Assembly: GCA_037013495.1 (NCBI GenBank) | Contig: CM072811.1 | Location: 28,295,659 to 28,359,658, forward strand | Length of the DNA: 64,000 nt | Direction of reading: 5' to 3' | From: Hippophae tibetana | Taxonomy: Eukaryota > Streptophyta > Magnoliopsida > Rosales > Elaeagnaceae | Part shown: positions 38,275-49,199 of the stretch, piece after piece | Layout: the number at the start of each line of letters is the position of its first letter | How positions within the stretch are numbered: position 1 is the stretch's first letter | Made by a program: the position numbers and the translations under genes | Notes under the pieces: generated by a model | What the model was told of the DNA's origin: nothing | Seen by the model: the letters and a program-made list of their open reading frames with translations, nothing else | Databases searched by the model: none

Positions 38275-38947
38275 TTAGTTACTATGTGAAATCATTTTGA
38301 CCTTAATTGTGGAATAATGTATTCTTATTTCAAAGGATGTTCTCATTTTCTTGATTTCATAGCATATCTGACTCAACATTACTACTATTTCCTTGTTAAG
38401 AGTTTCTTCATCAAATTTTTCTTCTAGTAGAACTCTGGGTTGGTTTATTGTTATTTCTGAAGATGTCATTCTTATTTTAATAAAATGATAAGGACTGATA
38501 GGTTTTCTTTTGTATCAATTCATTATATAACTAAAAAATCTTAAAAAGATTGGACAATTATTGGCTTTTTACTATTTTCCTAAATATTTTAATATATTTT
38601 TTAAAATTTTCAGAAAAATAATTTAATTCCACTAAATTATTTCTTGAATAAATATTTCCAATCAATCTGCAATAAAATAATTGGTAAACAAACTTTGGAT
38701 CTACTCCTTCAGTTATGTTAAATTTACTGCATATGATTGGTTTTCTTCCTGATGTATAGACCTTTTTTGTTGTGAAAAATTTCATAGTTTCAAGGTGAAT
38801 TTTTCTTAATTTTCTTGATAAATTATAAAAATTAGCTTGGTATGAGGTTATATTTCTTTCTCTCTTCTTTTCTTCATCGGAGATAAGAAATATGTTATCT
38901 ATTTTCGTGAAAATTATTAGTCTTAGCATTATTCCTAGCATTGCCAT
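38275..38947 (-). pseudogene. Transactivator-like (viroplasmin C-terminal) ORF remnant
   Basis: Two open pieces on the minus strand, 38947-38558 (129 codons) and 38469-38275. The first has a VDPKFVYQLFYCRLIGNIY-like block, and its position after RNase H is where pararetroviruses carry the transactivator. A related segment is seen in the other relic around 62150-62500. The identification rests on position and on resemblance between the two relics. Confidence 0.55.
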
Positions 38948-39469
38948 CTTTTCTTTTGTAGTTGTTTGGTTTTCAAGTGCTTGTGCATATTGCCTTCTAA
39001 TTTGGGTACTACATCATTGAATCTGAGAAACTTCGAAACTTTAAAATTAGTAAAAAAAAATTCTGCTTCAATCCTATTAATGAATGTTTTCTGTATTATA
39101 TTGAAAAACCCAGTTATTGCTCTATTTTTTTATGATCATGTCTTATATATTCTTGAAATTGGTCCATTATAGACAACATAATACTTTTCTTTTCTTTCTT
39201 GATTCTTTTCTTTAAACTCTTCTTTTTTTCTTCATATGCTATTTCAAACCATAAAGTTTTTGAGAAGTTACCTCTTTCTTTTTTAATTAATTTTGAAGTT
39301 TTATCCTATTTCTTTGATATTTTAATTTTTTTTGTAATATTATACTCTTCCTATTTTTCACATAAGAATGCTCTTTCTTATAATCTTTATTTTCTTTTAT
39401 TTAATATTAATTTCTACATCAAGATTGTTAATCTTTCTTATAATTTTAAAAACTATTAGTCTCTAGTTA

Positions 39470-40560
39470 AGGTATCAGCTAAATTATTCCTTTTTTTCTT
39501 AGTAGATGTTCAACATCAAATTTATAATAATTAAACCATTGTTCTCATCTATTTAGTCTTTCTTGTTTGTAATCTTCTACAATATTAGTTCTTAAGAAAT
39601 ATAAAAAAAATTATTGTTTATTCTAACAATAAATCTTAACGATATTACATATATAACAAACTTTTTATTGTGTTTTTATAGCTAAATATTCTTTTTTATT
39701 ATTATGGTAGTTTAATTCAACTTCTTGAAAAGCTCCGAAGTAAACCTACACAAATATTCTTTTTTATCATCTACTCTTATTTTTAATATGGTTCTTCAAT
39801 ATTCATGATAAAGTGTAGGTAAATATTTTACTTGTGCTTTAAAATTTTTCATGTATTAAGTATATTAGTTAGTCCATTTGCAGACATAATCTATCTTAAG
39901 TTTTGCTTGTAAAGTTTTCTCAGTTATGCTAATTTCCTACTATATACTTCACCATAAAACTTAATTTTTTATTATGCCAATAATGCCTTTTTTTAGACAA
40001 TATTATTTCTTATTTTTTTACATTTTGTTAAGATTTTTAATATATCTAAATACTGATGATTGATACTATCACTAAAAACTAATATATCATCAATATAAAC
40101 ACGATAAAAGAGGTGATATTCCTTAAAGATATTATCTATATAGTTTTGAAATATTCATGATGTCTATTTTAATCTAAATGGTACAACAATTTATTAAAGA
40201 TTTTTAGTAATTGTGATTTTTAATCTAATCGATTTGATAGAACGCACTCTTACAATCAAAACTAAAAAAAATATTTTCTTTAATTAAGATCAATAACTCT
40301 TCCTTTTTTAGGATAAAATATACATCATTTATTGTTTATTTATTAATTTATATGAAATATATCACCATTCTCACTTTTTTATCTTTCTTCCATTTCTTTC
40401 TTTACCAAAAATACTAGGCTTGAGTGAGGACTCCAATTTGATTCAATTACTCTTAGTTTCAAGAGTTCTTGAATTTGTTTATTAATTTGTTTTTTATCTT
40501 CTAGAGTATAGATAGGAAACTCTTTTAGTATTATCACAATCATTTAGTTTTATATTTGTT
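39470..40560 (-). pseudogene. Pararetrovirus RT and RNase H remnant
   Basis: Minus-strand text includes the RT entry block with SPHSSLVFLVK-like residues (about 40400-40450), an active-site block YIDDILVFSD (about 40070-40100) that still has both Asp residues, and an RNase H end block RVDDKKEYLCRFTS (about 39730-39775) followed by FNYYKFDVEHL (about 39500-39535). Many stops and shifts separate these, so no full-length product is possible. Confidence 0.8.
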
Positions 40561-40654
40561 ATGTATCCAAGCTTACTAATATTTGAATCTAATGATTTTT
40601 TTTTAGTTTATTATCTTAAATAATTTCTTTATTTTTAGTAACTCATTTTCTTGT

Positions 40655-41070
40655 ATTCAATACAAGAAAAAATGTTCTCAACGAAAAACCACTTTATGAG
40701 AAAAATATCTATATTTATCGCCAAAAACTTTTCCTCGAAAATTTTGTTTGGGACAATCGTCCTAATACCTCTTAATAGAAAAGTTTGTTAAACAAAATCA
40801 ATGTTTATTGACAAAAGTATTTTTTCCAACAAAATATTTGTCCAATATAGTATTTTTTCTGTTAATATATTTGTCAAGAAAGTGTATTTTTTCGACAAGA
40901 TATTTCTTTAAGAAAATATATTTTCTTGACAAAATACTTTTGAAAAAAGTATAATTTTTGACCAAAACAAAATTAAAAGAATTTTTTTCTTGACAAAATT
41001 TGTAGGTCAAAATAATTTTCTCTAATAAAAAAATTATTTTGAAGTAAAAATTGTCTAACATGTGTGGAAA
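40655..41070. repeat. Internally repetitive tract, CACTA-like
   Basis: From ATACAAGAAAAAATGTTCTC the sequence repeats variants of TTGACAAAATATTT and TTTTTCTTGACAAAAT on both strands, about every 30-60 bp. CACTA-type elements often have CACTACAAGAAA ends and subterminal repeats like these. The left end here is ATACAAGAAA rather than the full motif and no partner end was found, so the assignment is tentative. Confidence 0.4.
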
Positions 41071-41990
41071 AAATTAAAATACTTGGAATTAAGAATTAGA
41101 AACTTCTAATGATGTATATACATCATTTATTAAGAAAAAACACACAAATCTAAAATGCATATGATATAATAGCATGTTTTAACAAATAAAAAATGTATAA
41201 AATAATATCTTAGCATGTAAATCATGAAAACAACTAAATTTAATACTTATACACTAAAAGGATATTAAAAAATACCTCACTTACTGCTACATTAAAACGA
41301 ACATATATAACAGATATCTTAAAAGCTTTATTTCATCAATTAGTGAAGATATAAGAAATGATAAATTTTTATTACAATACCTTACAATGAACAAATGAAA
41401 TAACATATATGAGTAATCTATATTGCCATTTAATGGTTAGAAAATTAAAAAAAAAAAAGAGGATCCCGAGTGTTTGGTTAATTGAATTGCTTTCAGGTTG
41501 AAGATAAATAGTATTTACTATTAATATATGATATTTACTTCAATGAATTCTTAAGACATGCAAGTTATATCAATAAGTACATGTGAAGCAATCAAGCCCA
41601 ACTATAATTATTTTTTCAAAACAAAATATTCAAAAAAATTATACTCTCTTTAGTACCTTCCAGTTGATCCATTTGCAATGATTGTTGCATTCAATCCTTC
41701 AATAGCTCCAAATACTACACAAGATATGTTTTTGCATCAACATCCTGCGCATAAATGGGAATAGCAAAGATACCCTAAAAATTAGGATCAAGATCAATAA
41801 CAAAGATACACACTACTCTTCATAAAGATCAAGATCTTATTTTGTGTATGATATCTTTTTTTTGCAAACTGTAAAAAAATGTAATTAGCTATCAACCGTG
41901 GTCTTCATGATAAATTAAAGAATAAAAGATGTAATTAATATCTTAATCAATATATATAACTAGACATCTCAACCTTTAATTTCTTTACCT
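41071..41990. other. AT-rich spacer
   Basis: No supported gene, RNA or element domain. Short A and T runs only. Confidence 0.5.
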
Positions 41991-42359
41991 CATTCTCTAA
42001 TTTTAAAACTCAAGTTGAGCGCCTATTTTCCCAATCAAAATCCGTAAGGCGTGAATAAAAAAGATGGATTGAATTTTTTAAGTGCTTCAAACAAAAGAGG
42101 ATATCTAATCCCTTTTTATAGGGAATGACAATGGGATAAATATTATGGTAAATTTCATGCAAGTGGGTTAACATCATAAATAAATATTATAAATGTACAA
42201 ATATACACGCAACAAAAACTTCTTAAATTAAATCTTATTAAAAGCAAAGTATGCTAAATTACAAGAATAGCTTGTGTCCATATAGAAGAAAAAGGGAATC
42301 GAGCCTTTTCAAAAATAAAGGAATTTGGGCCTATTAGAGAACTAAGGATCCCTAACTTC

Positions 42360-43585
42360 ATATCTAAACCCAGGTTCATCATCACTTGCCTCAAAGTCTT
42401 CATCCTAGTTGTCACCCTTGTCTTGAGTTTGTGTGTGCAAGTACAATGGCATAGCTAGAATATTGAGAATATGATAATAGTATTAGACAAAGCCTTTCTT
42501 TTTGGATTATTTCTTAAGGAAGTTCATAACCAAGTTATAGCCAATCCTAACACTTGAAGGGAGTTGCTCGATTATGGCATCAAAGTCATGCTTTTCTTTC
42601 TCTTGTTGGTGAGTAAACATGTCTTTGGCATTGTTAAGCTCGCACTTATAATTTTCAACCTGAACCTCAAATTTTCTTTGGGCCTCTTCGAGCATCTTAA
42701 AACACCTCGAGTTGTCATTCAGCTCATGTATGGCCTTGGCTAGTTTTTCCTCCTTATCGATGCCCTTGGCTAGTTTTTCCTTTTTATCGATGACCTTGGC
42801 TAGTTTTTTCTCCTTGTCGATTACCTTGCCTTCTCACTTGTTTTCCTTGGCCAACAACACAAAATTGTTGGCTTGAGTAGAGGCGTGGCTCTCCTTTTCT
42901 ATTACAAGATCATACTAAACTTCTCGACACCTCGAACTCTAGTAAGCCCATGAATGAGATGGGCTTGAAAATAAGGGAAACGTAACGTGATGTGAGAAAA
43001 ATATAAAATCTTGAAATGGAATAAATAAAAGCTTGAGGTAATACTTACTTGATACAAGTGCCTACTGAGCATGACCTTAGAGTCAACATTCTCGCACCTA
43101 GCATCGAGTTGTTTCTTATGTACCATATAGGGGAGGTTATCCATATAATGGTCTAGCCTTTCTAAATCCATACTCATGCACAAAGCCATTCCCTCAACTT
43201 CTATAGTGAAGTAAAAAATAATGCCTTTACCCTTCCTCAAGTTTCTCACAGAGGGGTAGGTGTTTTTTGGCTTAAGGCAATGGGTGTAGGAATGTGTTGA
43301 CTTGGTGATGTTGGTACGGGATCAACAAGGTTCAGGAGGTAAGCACGAGCATGAGCTCTATTGAGCCACGTCTTGTCAACCCACAGATAACAAAACGTAG
43401 TGTCTTCAACAGTTTTCTCCACTATGTTTTCTCGAATAGATATTTTTAAATATCAACCAATCTTTGTTTAGCCTCTCGACTCAAGGTTGTGATAAGGTAA
43501 CCTATATTCCTTATCAAAGTTTGGTGTCAACCCAGATGCTCCTTATCAACCTTGCGTCACTATCTGACATTTCCCACCGACCATA
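42360..43585 (-). pseudogene. Antisense coiled-coil ORF of gypsy type, copy A (first part)
   Basis: Minus-strand pieces at 43249-42902 and 42695-42507 read as one decayed protein with a MDLERLDHYMDNLPYMVHKKQLDARCE block and a Lys/Glu-rich coiled coil including CELNNAKDMFTHQQEKEKHDF. It parallels copy B at 49.2-51.1 kb block by block (LNHYISHLLTEAHEKQLEAICE; DAMAKQLTSSIKIGYDLAM versus DAIIEQLPSSVRIGYNLVM). Such ORFs are known as putative gypsy-type transposon proteins carried antisense in some Ty3-gypsy (Tat-lineage) elements; that link is inference. The upstream part appears to continue beyond the solo LTR at 45324. Confidence 0.6.
42731..42830. repeat. 30-bp tandem repeat within the coiled-coil ORF
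   Basis: CCTTGGCTAGTTTTTCCTCC and close variants start at 42734, 42764 and 42794, with a partial fourth copy at 42824. The period is exactly 30 bp, so on the minus strand it codes for a 10-residue repeat of the form KLAKxIDKEE, extending the coiled coil in frame. Confidence 0.85.
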
Positions 43586-45323
43586 TGATGAGTGCTCAAA
43601 AAGCACTAAAATTATCATGATTTTATGCACATTAATCGATTAAAAATATATATATTTATATGATTTTATCATATATTTATATAAATCTGTCTTTTTGGAA
43701 TCACAAGTATTTTTATTATTTTTCAGATATTTTTGCTTAAAAAAGTAACTTAAACAGTCAAAGAAAAATACTGGAGGCAATACATCACAAATATATTCAT
43801 AAATTAAATGAGGAAAAGTAAAAAAAATGGAAAAATTAGACAAAATGGATCAAAAAGGAGGAAATCATGCACGCAGCCGCCCAGCCGCGTCGACCAATAT
43901 GCCTAGCAATGCGTGTACTGCGCCAGCCTATGCGCCTAGTCCGTGCGTGCCTGCTCTCCATTCTGCGCACGTCGCTGCACCCATCTGCCCCAATTCGCGC
44001 GCGCCGCTGCGCCCCACGCCAACATGACATCAGTAATGATGACATCATTCACTACTCCACATTTTCACCATTTTTAATCATTTTTTCACTCATCTTTTCT
44101 TCCGTTCCTCACCTATAAATACTTTCATTCTCTTCATAACTAAACACACCTCAAAACACATCTTCTCTTTCTTTCTCTCCATTTCTTAGTTTTTAGCTTT
44201 TCTTAGTTTTAGAGTTCTTCTCTTTTTGAGAAGAAGTAATTATGTTTTTGTAATTTATTTACTTTTTTTGATTCAATAAATGGAAGTGCAAATTTTGTTT
44301 GTAGGTTTTCCAGCAACAGAACTAGCATAAAAGTACTGTAAGAATTTTATTTTATTTATAATTATTTTTTATGTTTTATTCTTACATGTTATATTTAATT
44401 TGTCTGTGATTAAATTTAACTTTGTTGGCTGTTTGTAAACATGATATAATAATAACGTTGTTATGCTTGCAAAATATTAAATAGGTAAAAATCTCTAAAA
44501 TGAATTGATTTTATTTTTATTCAAGATTTTATATTAAGAATTTTAGAGAGAAATATATTATTTTTCATTACAAACTTAAATCTGAAAATTAGATTTTAAG
44601 GTTTATTTATCCGGTCTAATTTACAATAGTGCTTTTTTATTTGTTGGTACAATCGCCCGATAATTAGAGTGAAACTCTATTTCAAAAGTTTTTGTAAGAA
44701 TTATTATCTGAAAATGTATTAACAACATGTTTTAAGTAATAATTTTAAAACTTGAAAGTTAGTACTCGGATAATTAAATTCTTAGGTTTAATTTGAACAC
44801 CTTGAATAAAGTTTAAACTGTCTAACCCCACCAAAAGTGACATTTAAATGGTTCATTTTCAATCTCTTATAAAAAATGAATTAATTTAATTAACCAAATT
44901 AGTTATCAACCCCACCAAAGGTGGTATTCATATAAAAAAAAGAGAATCGATAAATATCAATTTATATCTTTAATAACCTAAACAATATGAGCAAACATAA
45001 TTAACTTAGTTATTATATCCATAAATACTCCACTATTATAAATGATAAAATTTGCATCAATATTTATTGAATCTGTATCTATATTTATATTTATGTTATT
45101 AGATTAGAAACACAAAAACCCAAATATTGTGACAGAATGTTTAAGATTTAATTTCGTTTTTAAAAGTTTGAATAATAAATTAAAAACCATATATATTCTT
45201 TACTTAGATCGATCTTGGGAGTATACTTATCATTTTTTACCAAATGATTCGTGCACTTACGAGAGTTTTATAAATATAAAACCAAAGTATTGGCAGGATA
45301 GGCGATGCCAGTTTTGCCCATCA
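43586..45323 (+). mobile_element. Solo LTR, 1738 bp, with 5-bp target duplication CCATA
   Basis: Begins TGATG and ends CATCA, a perfect 5-bp terminal inverted repeat. CCATA flanks it on both sides (43581-43585 and 45324-45328). The 3' part carries GATCGATCTTGGGAGTATAC followed by GTGCACTTACGAG (about 45205-45265), like the conserved end of plant Ty3-gypsy LTRs. A GC-rich patch (43865-44030) contrasts with the AT-rich rest, and a TATA-like CCTATAAATAC lies at about 44110. It is inserted in the antisense ORF copy A. No internal domain is present. A second inverted copy lies at 52970-54662. Confidence 0.88.
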
Positions 45324-46000
45324 CCATACACATAAAAAAGTACTCCTTTTAGTTCTCTTTCTCGTAAAGGATCACGTTTATGCCCTAATCATGCTTGATT
45401 GACATATAGACCCTTTTCATTTCTGTGAGATTTTACTTTAATATATATGCTTCATTGAACTCAGGTATTTTCAAATCAACCCCTAGCTCTCTACATATGA
45501 GGGTAAGATAGAGCAAATACCTCCACCCATTTGATACTACTTGTCCTTATACGAGCTACATCTTTGCTAAGAACTTTCTTATGAAGAGGTACAATGGAAA
45601 TCTGACCCCAATCATAAGAGCTTTTCATTAAAGGTTGTCCCACCCAACTGGAAATAGATTGCTATCAAGAACACATGGCATGGGTCTGAGGCACATTCAA
45701 CCTAATTATAGGTGTTGTTTGTGGTCAAGACATAGACGTAGAATAAAGAGGCTCAAATATTTCCTCTTCGCTCGAGATGCTTGCTTCACTAAAGAACCCT
45801 AATACATCACTTTCTTCCAGACTTAAGTAGATAGGGTATTGAGGGCTTTCCTAAGAGGAATAACGAGAGGAACACAAGGGAAAAATTACATTATCAGTAG
45901 CCCGCAATGATAACTCTCTATGCATTATTTCTACAAAATGTTACAAAACAAAAAAAAATGATAAAATATAAGGAGATAGAAGTTACCAAAAGACAAGTTT
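45324..46000 (-). pseudogene. Antisense gypsy-type ORF, copy A (continuation past the solo LTR)
   Basis: Moderately GC-richer DNA that probably continues the ORF of 42360-43585 on its N-terminal side, since the CCATA duplication shows the two flanks were once joined. I see no intact frame and no named domain. Text such as AGGCTCAAATATTTCCTCTTC at about 45750 resembles a phrase near 50908 in copy B. Confidence 0.4.
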
Positions 46001-46738
46001 TCAAAATAAAAGATGAGTGAATTTAGAAACCAAAACAATTAGAAAAGCTATTAAGTTCGAGGATTGATCCCTAAAAGCATGAGCAAAAGTAAATACGTAC
46101 CGAATTGTTTTTCTTACCATCCGAGCAGAAAATTTACATGGCACTATTTGAAAAAGTAAAGTGTTTTTGTTCAAATTTTTGTTCGATTTCTTAAAAATAA
46201 TGAAATGAATAACGCCTTGGCTCCTGCTTATATAAAGGTACAAGTTTTTCTCTCTCTAATTAACTAACAATCATTTATTAGGACATATCGAACTTTTCAA
46301 ATCAACTTATTGATTACTACTTTTTCACCCTAATTGAAGAATCGAGTTGAAAAAGTATTGAAACTTGATATTTGAGCACATGAATCAAACACGTAATTCT
46401 ATATTTTCTATATCATCAATATATGCACATATAATATCTTATATATATACATACCTCATATAAGATTCACAATATTCATTCAATTTTTTAACTTTTTTTT
46501 TAATTTCTATCTTTGAAAATCAGATCATCTCAAATAATGATGTGATTCATGAAGACCATTGACTAATATAAAAATATTAAAATTTGTTCTTAATCCATAC
46601 ATTTTTAATAACAAAATAACACTAAACATATAATTTTCTTTTATGAAACATTATTAACAATTAAAAACAAAACTAACTAAATAATACCTAAAATTTAATT
46701 AAAATAACTATTCTGACTATTTTTCTCATAATTAAACG
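46001..46738. other. AT-rich spacer downstream of HIPP
   Basis: Probably includes the HIPP 3' UTR next to 46738. The minus-strand frame at 46243-46001 has no recognisable domain and is not called. Confidence 0.5.
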
Positions 46739-47292
46739 TCACATAATCACACAAGCATTCGGGTTTTCATCACTAAACGCCGTCGTATACTTCACCTCGA
46801 AAGAACTAGCACGTGCAAGAGAAGACGCCTCTGGATCCACCAGTACATTCCGGACATACCCAGGCGGGGCCTTCTTGTCGTAGGCCTCTGGTGCATAAGG
46901 ATGAGGAACGACGTCGTAAGGAACATAAGGCCAAAACTCAGCTTTCTTCCCCGTTCTATGCCTGACACGTTCCAATACCTTATTGGGTTCAACGTACCCG
47001 ATTACAGTAAGCTTACTTTGTTTTGGTTCAACTTCAACTTGTGTAACTCCTTTCATGCCTTTCACAGATTTCTTCACTCTTCTCTCGCAACCTTCACAGT
47101 CCATTTTCACTTTTATCTCTACAGTCTGTTTTTAAAAACGGACAATAAGAAGATTGGTAAAATCTAAAAACAGAGGAGGAAGAAGAAGAATAGTGCGACT
47201 ATTTTTACCTGAAGTTGTTTGCGTTTCTTGAGCTTGTGGTGATGAAAATTAGGCCAATCACATAGTTCAGATATGTAATTAAGAAAACCCAT
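46739..47292 (-). CDS. HIPP: Heavy-metal-associated isoprenylated plant protein (HIPP)
   Basis: A small HMA-domain protein thought to bind metals such as Cu, Zn or Cd at membranes and to take part in metal and stress responses. Two exons, 47292-47209 and 47125-46739, joined GT..AG in phase 0, give 471 nt or 156 residues plus stop, a typical size. The first exon codes for MGFLNYISELCDWPN and a basic His/Lys stretch. The second starts with the HMA domain, whose metal motif is MDCEGC (36-41), followed by GVTQVEVEPKQSKLTVIGYV. A Pro/Tyr-rich segment (FWPYVPYDVVPHPYAPEAYD) follows. The C-terminus CVIM (153-156) is a farnesylation CaaX box. It belongs to the small single-HMA HIPP20-27-like group. 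Intact. Confidence 0.96.
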
Positions 47293-48323
47293 ATATGATG
47301 AAGAAAATGAGATTGATTTGTAGGGTGTTAAATTAAGGATTGAAGAAACTTAAAAGTTCAAACTCCAAAGTGGGACTAGTGTCTATGCATACATGTTGCT
47401 CTTGTGTGGAATCAAGAACCGGGTTTTTTTTTAAGAAATAAAAACCTTTCTGGAAAGAACCTACAATGTTTGTGATTATTTATTATTTTGTGTTGGTTTA
47501 GGGAACTCTTCTATTTGAGGTCCAATTAAGTGGAGTGATGATTGTTTGAATTGATGATAGATTTTATTATTTGAAGAAGCTAGAACATTCTAGCAATCAC
47601 TTGCAAAAAAACAAAAAAATCCCTACAATTTGACATCAATTTTCCTTTTTCTAAGGCTGTGCTAGCAAATGAGTGAAATGAAATCATTCTAAATTCATTA
47701 CTTTCTTAAAATATTGTATAAAGAGAATATGAGAATTAAGTATCCAAAACAGCAACTAGATAAAAGTATTACGTGTTTTGTTTTTAAGCAAAATGTGTTA
47801 ATTTAGTATTATAAATTATAAAAATAATATATTTTAGTATAAATGGTGAACTTAATCCCATAATTTATGGATTTTCAAATTTAATTACATAATTTATAAA
47901 AATAATATATTTTAATGTAAAAAGTACACTTGAATATGTAATTAAAGTGTAAGATTTTAAGTAATTATGTGATTAAAATATTCATTTTTAATAATTATAA
48001 GAATAAATATACTCATTTTTCGTAATAATACGATTTATAGTGTCTCATCCAAAATAACAGAATTAAAGTGATCCATTTTGTATAAAAATTAGACCATTAC
48101 TACCCTCACCTAATAGCAACAAATTAAATAAGAATTTATATTTAATAAAAGTCGCTATATGTGACGTTTTGAGCATACATGTTTACAATTTTACCGGCTT
48201 TAAATTTTGTCATTAAGTCAAGTTATGAAATTCTAAATTCTTTTATTATTATCCCATTTCCCTTTCATTCTCTCATTTTTCTTAGTTCTCGTCATCATTA
48301 ATGATAAATTCTTTTGATCACTC
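47293..48323. other. HIPP upstream region and spacer
   Basis: The first few hundred bases are the HIPP promoter side, with no firm TATA box chosen. From 47800 to 48080 there are AT-rich dispersed-repeat phrases such as GATTAAAATATTCATTTTTA, also seen elsewhere in the window. No gene is seen. Confidence 0.5.
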
Positions 48324-48705
48324 TGTTTGGACATATGGATCGACCAAAAGCCCGACTCGCTTGATAACCCAAGCTTAGAAGATAGCCCCAGCCAATGGAC
48401 AAGTCATCCCAAAGGAACTTTCTCAGACCGTGCCCACAACACACTCATAAGAGATACATATCCAAGCCAACTTTTGTATTTATAGGGTCGACTATCAGTC
48501 TGAGCTGTAAGGTAATGACCCTAATTTATGAATATACTTATTTTTACCTTTTTGTCCTCCCTGACACACTTACATGTATCTACCTTATGTAATCGACACT
48601 TGTACGTATAAAACTCTATATATACATGGATTTCCTAAGAGATCCACACGTTCAATCAATAAGTCTCCTTAAGTTTTCTCTCTACAAATCAAATCAATCC
48701 CAACA
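48324..48705 (+). repeat. Ty3-gypsy type LTR (left LTR of element B)
   Basis: Ends CCCAACA at 48699-48705 and is followed by a gypsy-type primer-binding region. A TATA box, CTATATATA, lies at 48615-48624, about 80 bp before the LTR end. The start TGTTTGG at 48324 is chosen because it mirrors CCCAACA, and is inferred. No matching right LTR was found inside the window. Confidence 0.6.
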
Positions 48706-48725
48706 TTTTGGCCCCCATTATGGGG
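48706..48725 (+). other. Primer-binding region of element B
   Basis: TTTTGGCCCCCATTATGGGG closely resembles the TTTGGCGCCCACCGTGGGGC text that follows the 5' LTR in many plant Ty3-gypsy elements of the Tat lineage. It lies directly after the LTR. Confidence 0.65.
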
Positions 48726-48732
48726 CTTTGAT

Positions 48733-49000
48733 AGTGAAGGGAGAGTTGGTCACCTCGGTTAGGAACTAGGTTGGCGCTCTAACAGTGAAGGAAGAGTTGA
48801 ACACCTCGGTCAGGAACTAGGTAGAGCTTCATATCCCATTATCATATGTCACAGGTTGATAAGCTCGGTTAAGAACCAGGTAGAGCACCCTAACACTTTC
48901 AAAAGTTACGAGTTGATCACCTCGATTAGAAACCATTTTGGCATTTTGACATTAAAGGGAGAGTTGAGCACCTCGGTCAGGAATCAGGTAGAGCTCCCTC
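48733..49000. repeat. Degenerate tandem repeats after the primer site
   Basis: Five copies of a unit containing GAGTTG-NN-CACCTCGGT-AGGAAC-AGGTAGAGCT begin at about 48743, 48794, 48854, 48910 and 48961, with spacings of 51, 60, 56 and 51 bp. They lie in the leader of element B and show no reading frame across units. Confidence 0.75.
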
Positions 49001-49199
49001 TCCCATGACTTACCCACCTCAATTTGAAATATCAAAATGGAAATATGTATTCGCATGGTATGGCAAGAGCATTCTATTAAAAACATTTTTTATTGCTCGA
49101 GCTTACAACGCCCTTAAAGATTTTTTAATACATAGCCTGGTCACGCAAAATTAAAAATTCCTTAGGTGCTTAGACACACGATCGATGTCTGAATCATCT

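Larger units (their letters stand above)
37200..40620 (-). mobile_element. Endogenous pararetrovirus relic, 5'-truncated (Caulimoviridae-like)
   Basis: Read on the minus strand: reverse transcriptase (from about 40560), RNase H, a transactivator-like C-terminal ORF, then a non-coding part with a primer-binding site at 37439-37450. Movement and capsid parts are missing, and the DNA beyond 40620 is unrelated. Order and primer site match the second relic at 55.4-63.4 kb, which lies in the opposite orientation. Stops and frameshifts are numerous. No LTRs are present, as expected for this group. Genus not determined. Confidence 0.82.

Noticed and set aside
43827..44118. Overlapping frames in the GC-rich LTR patch, Arg/Pro/Ala-rich
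   Set aside because: They arise from stop-poor GC-rich DNA on both strands; the second LTR copy does not conserve them.
46001..46243. 80-codon minus-strand frame
   Set aside because: No domain, AT-driven composition, no counterpart in element copy B.
46792..47167. Frames overlapping the HIPP exon in other frames
   Set aside because: Shadows of the HIPP coding sequence.
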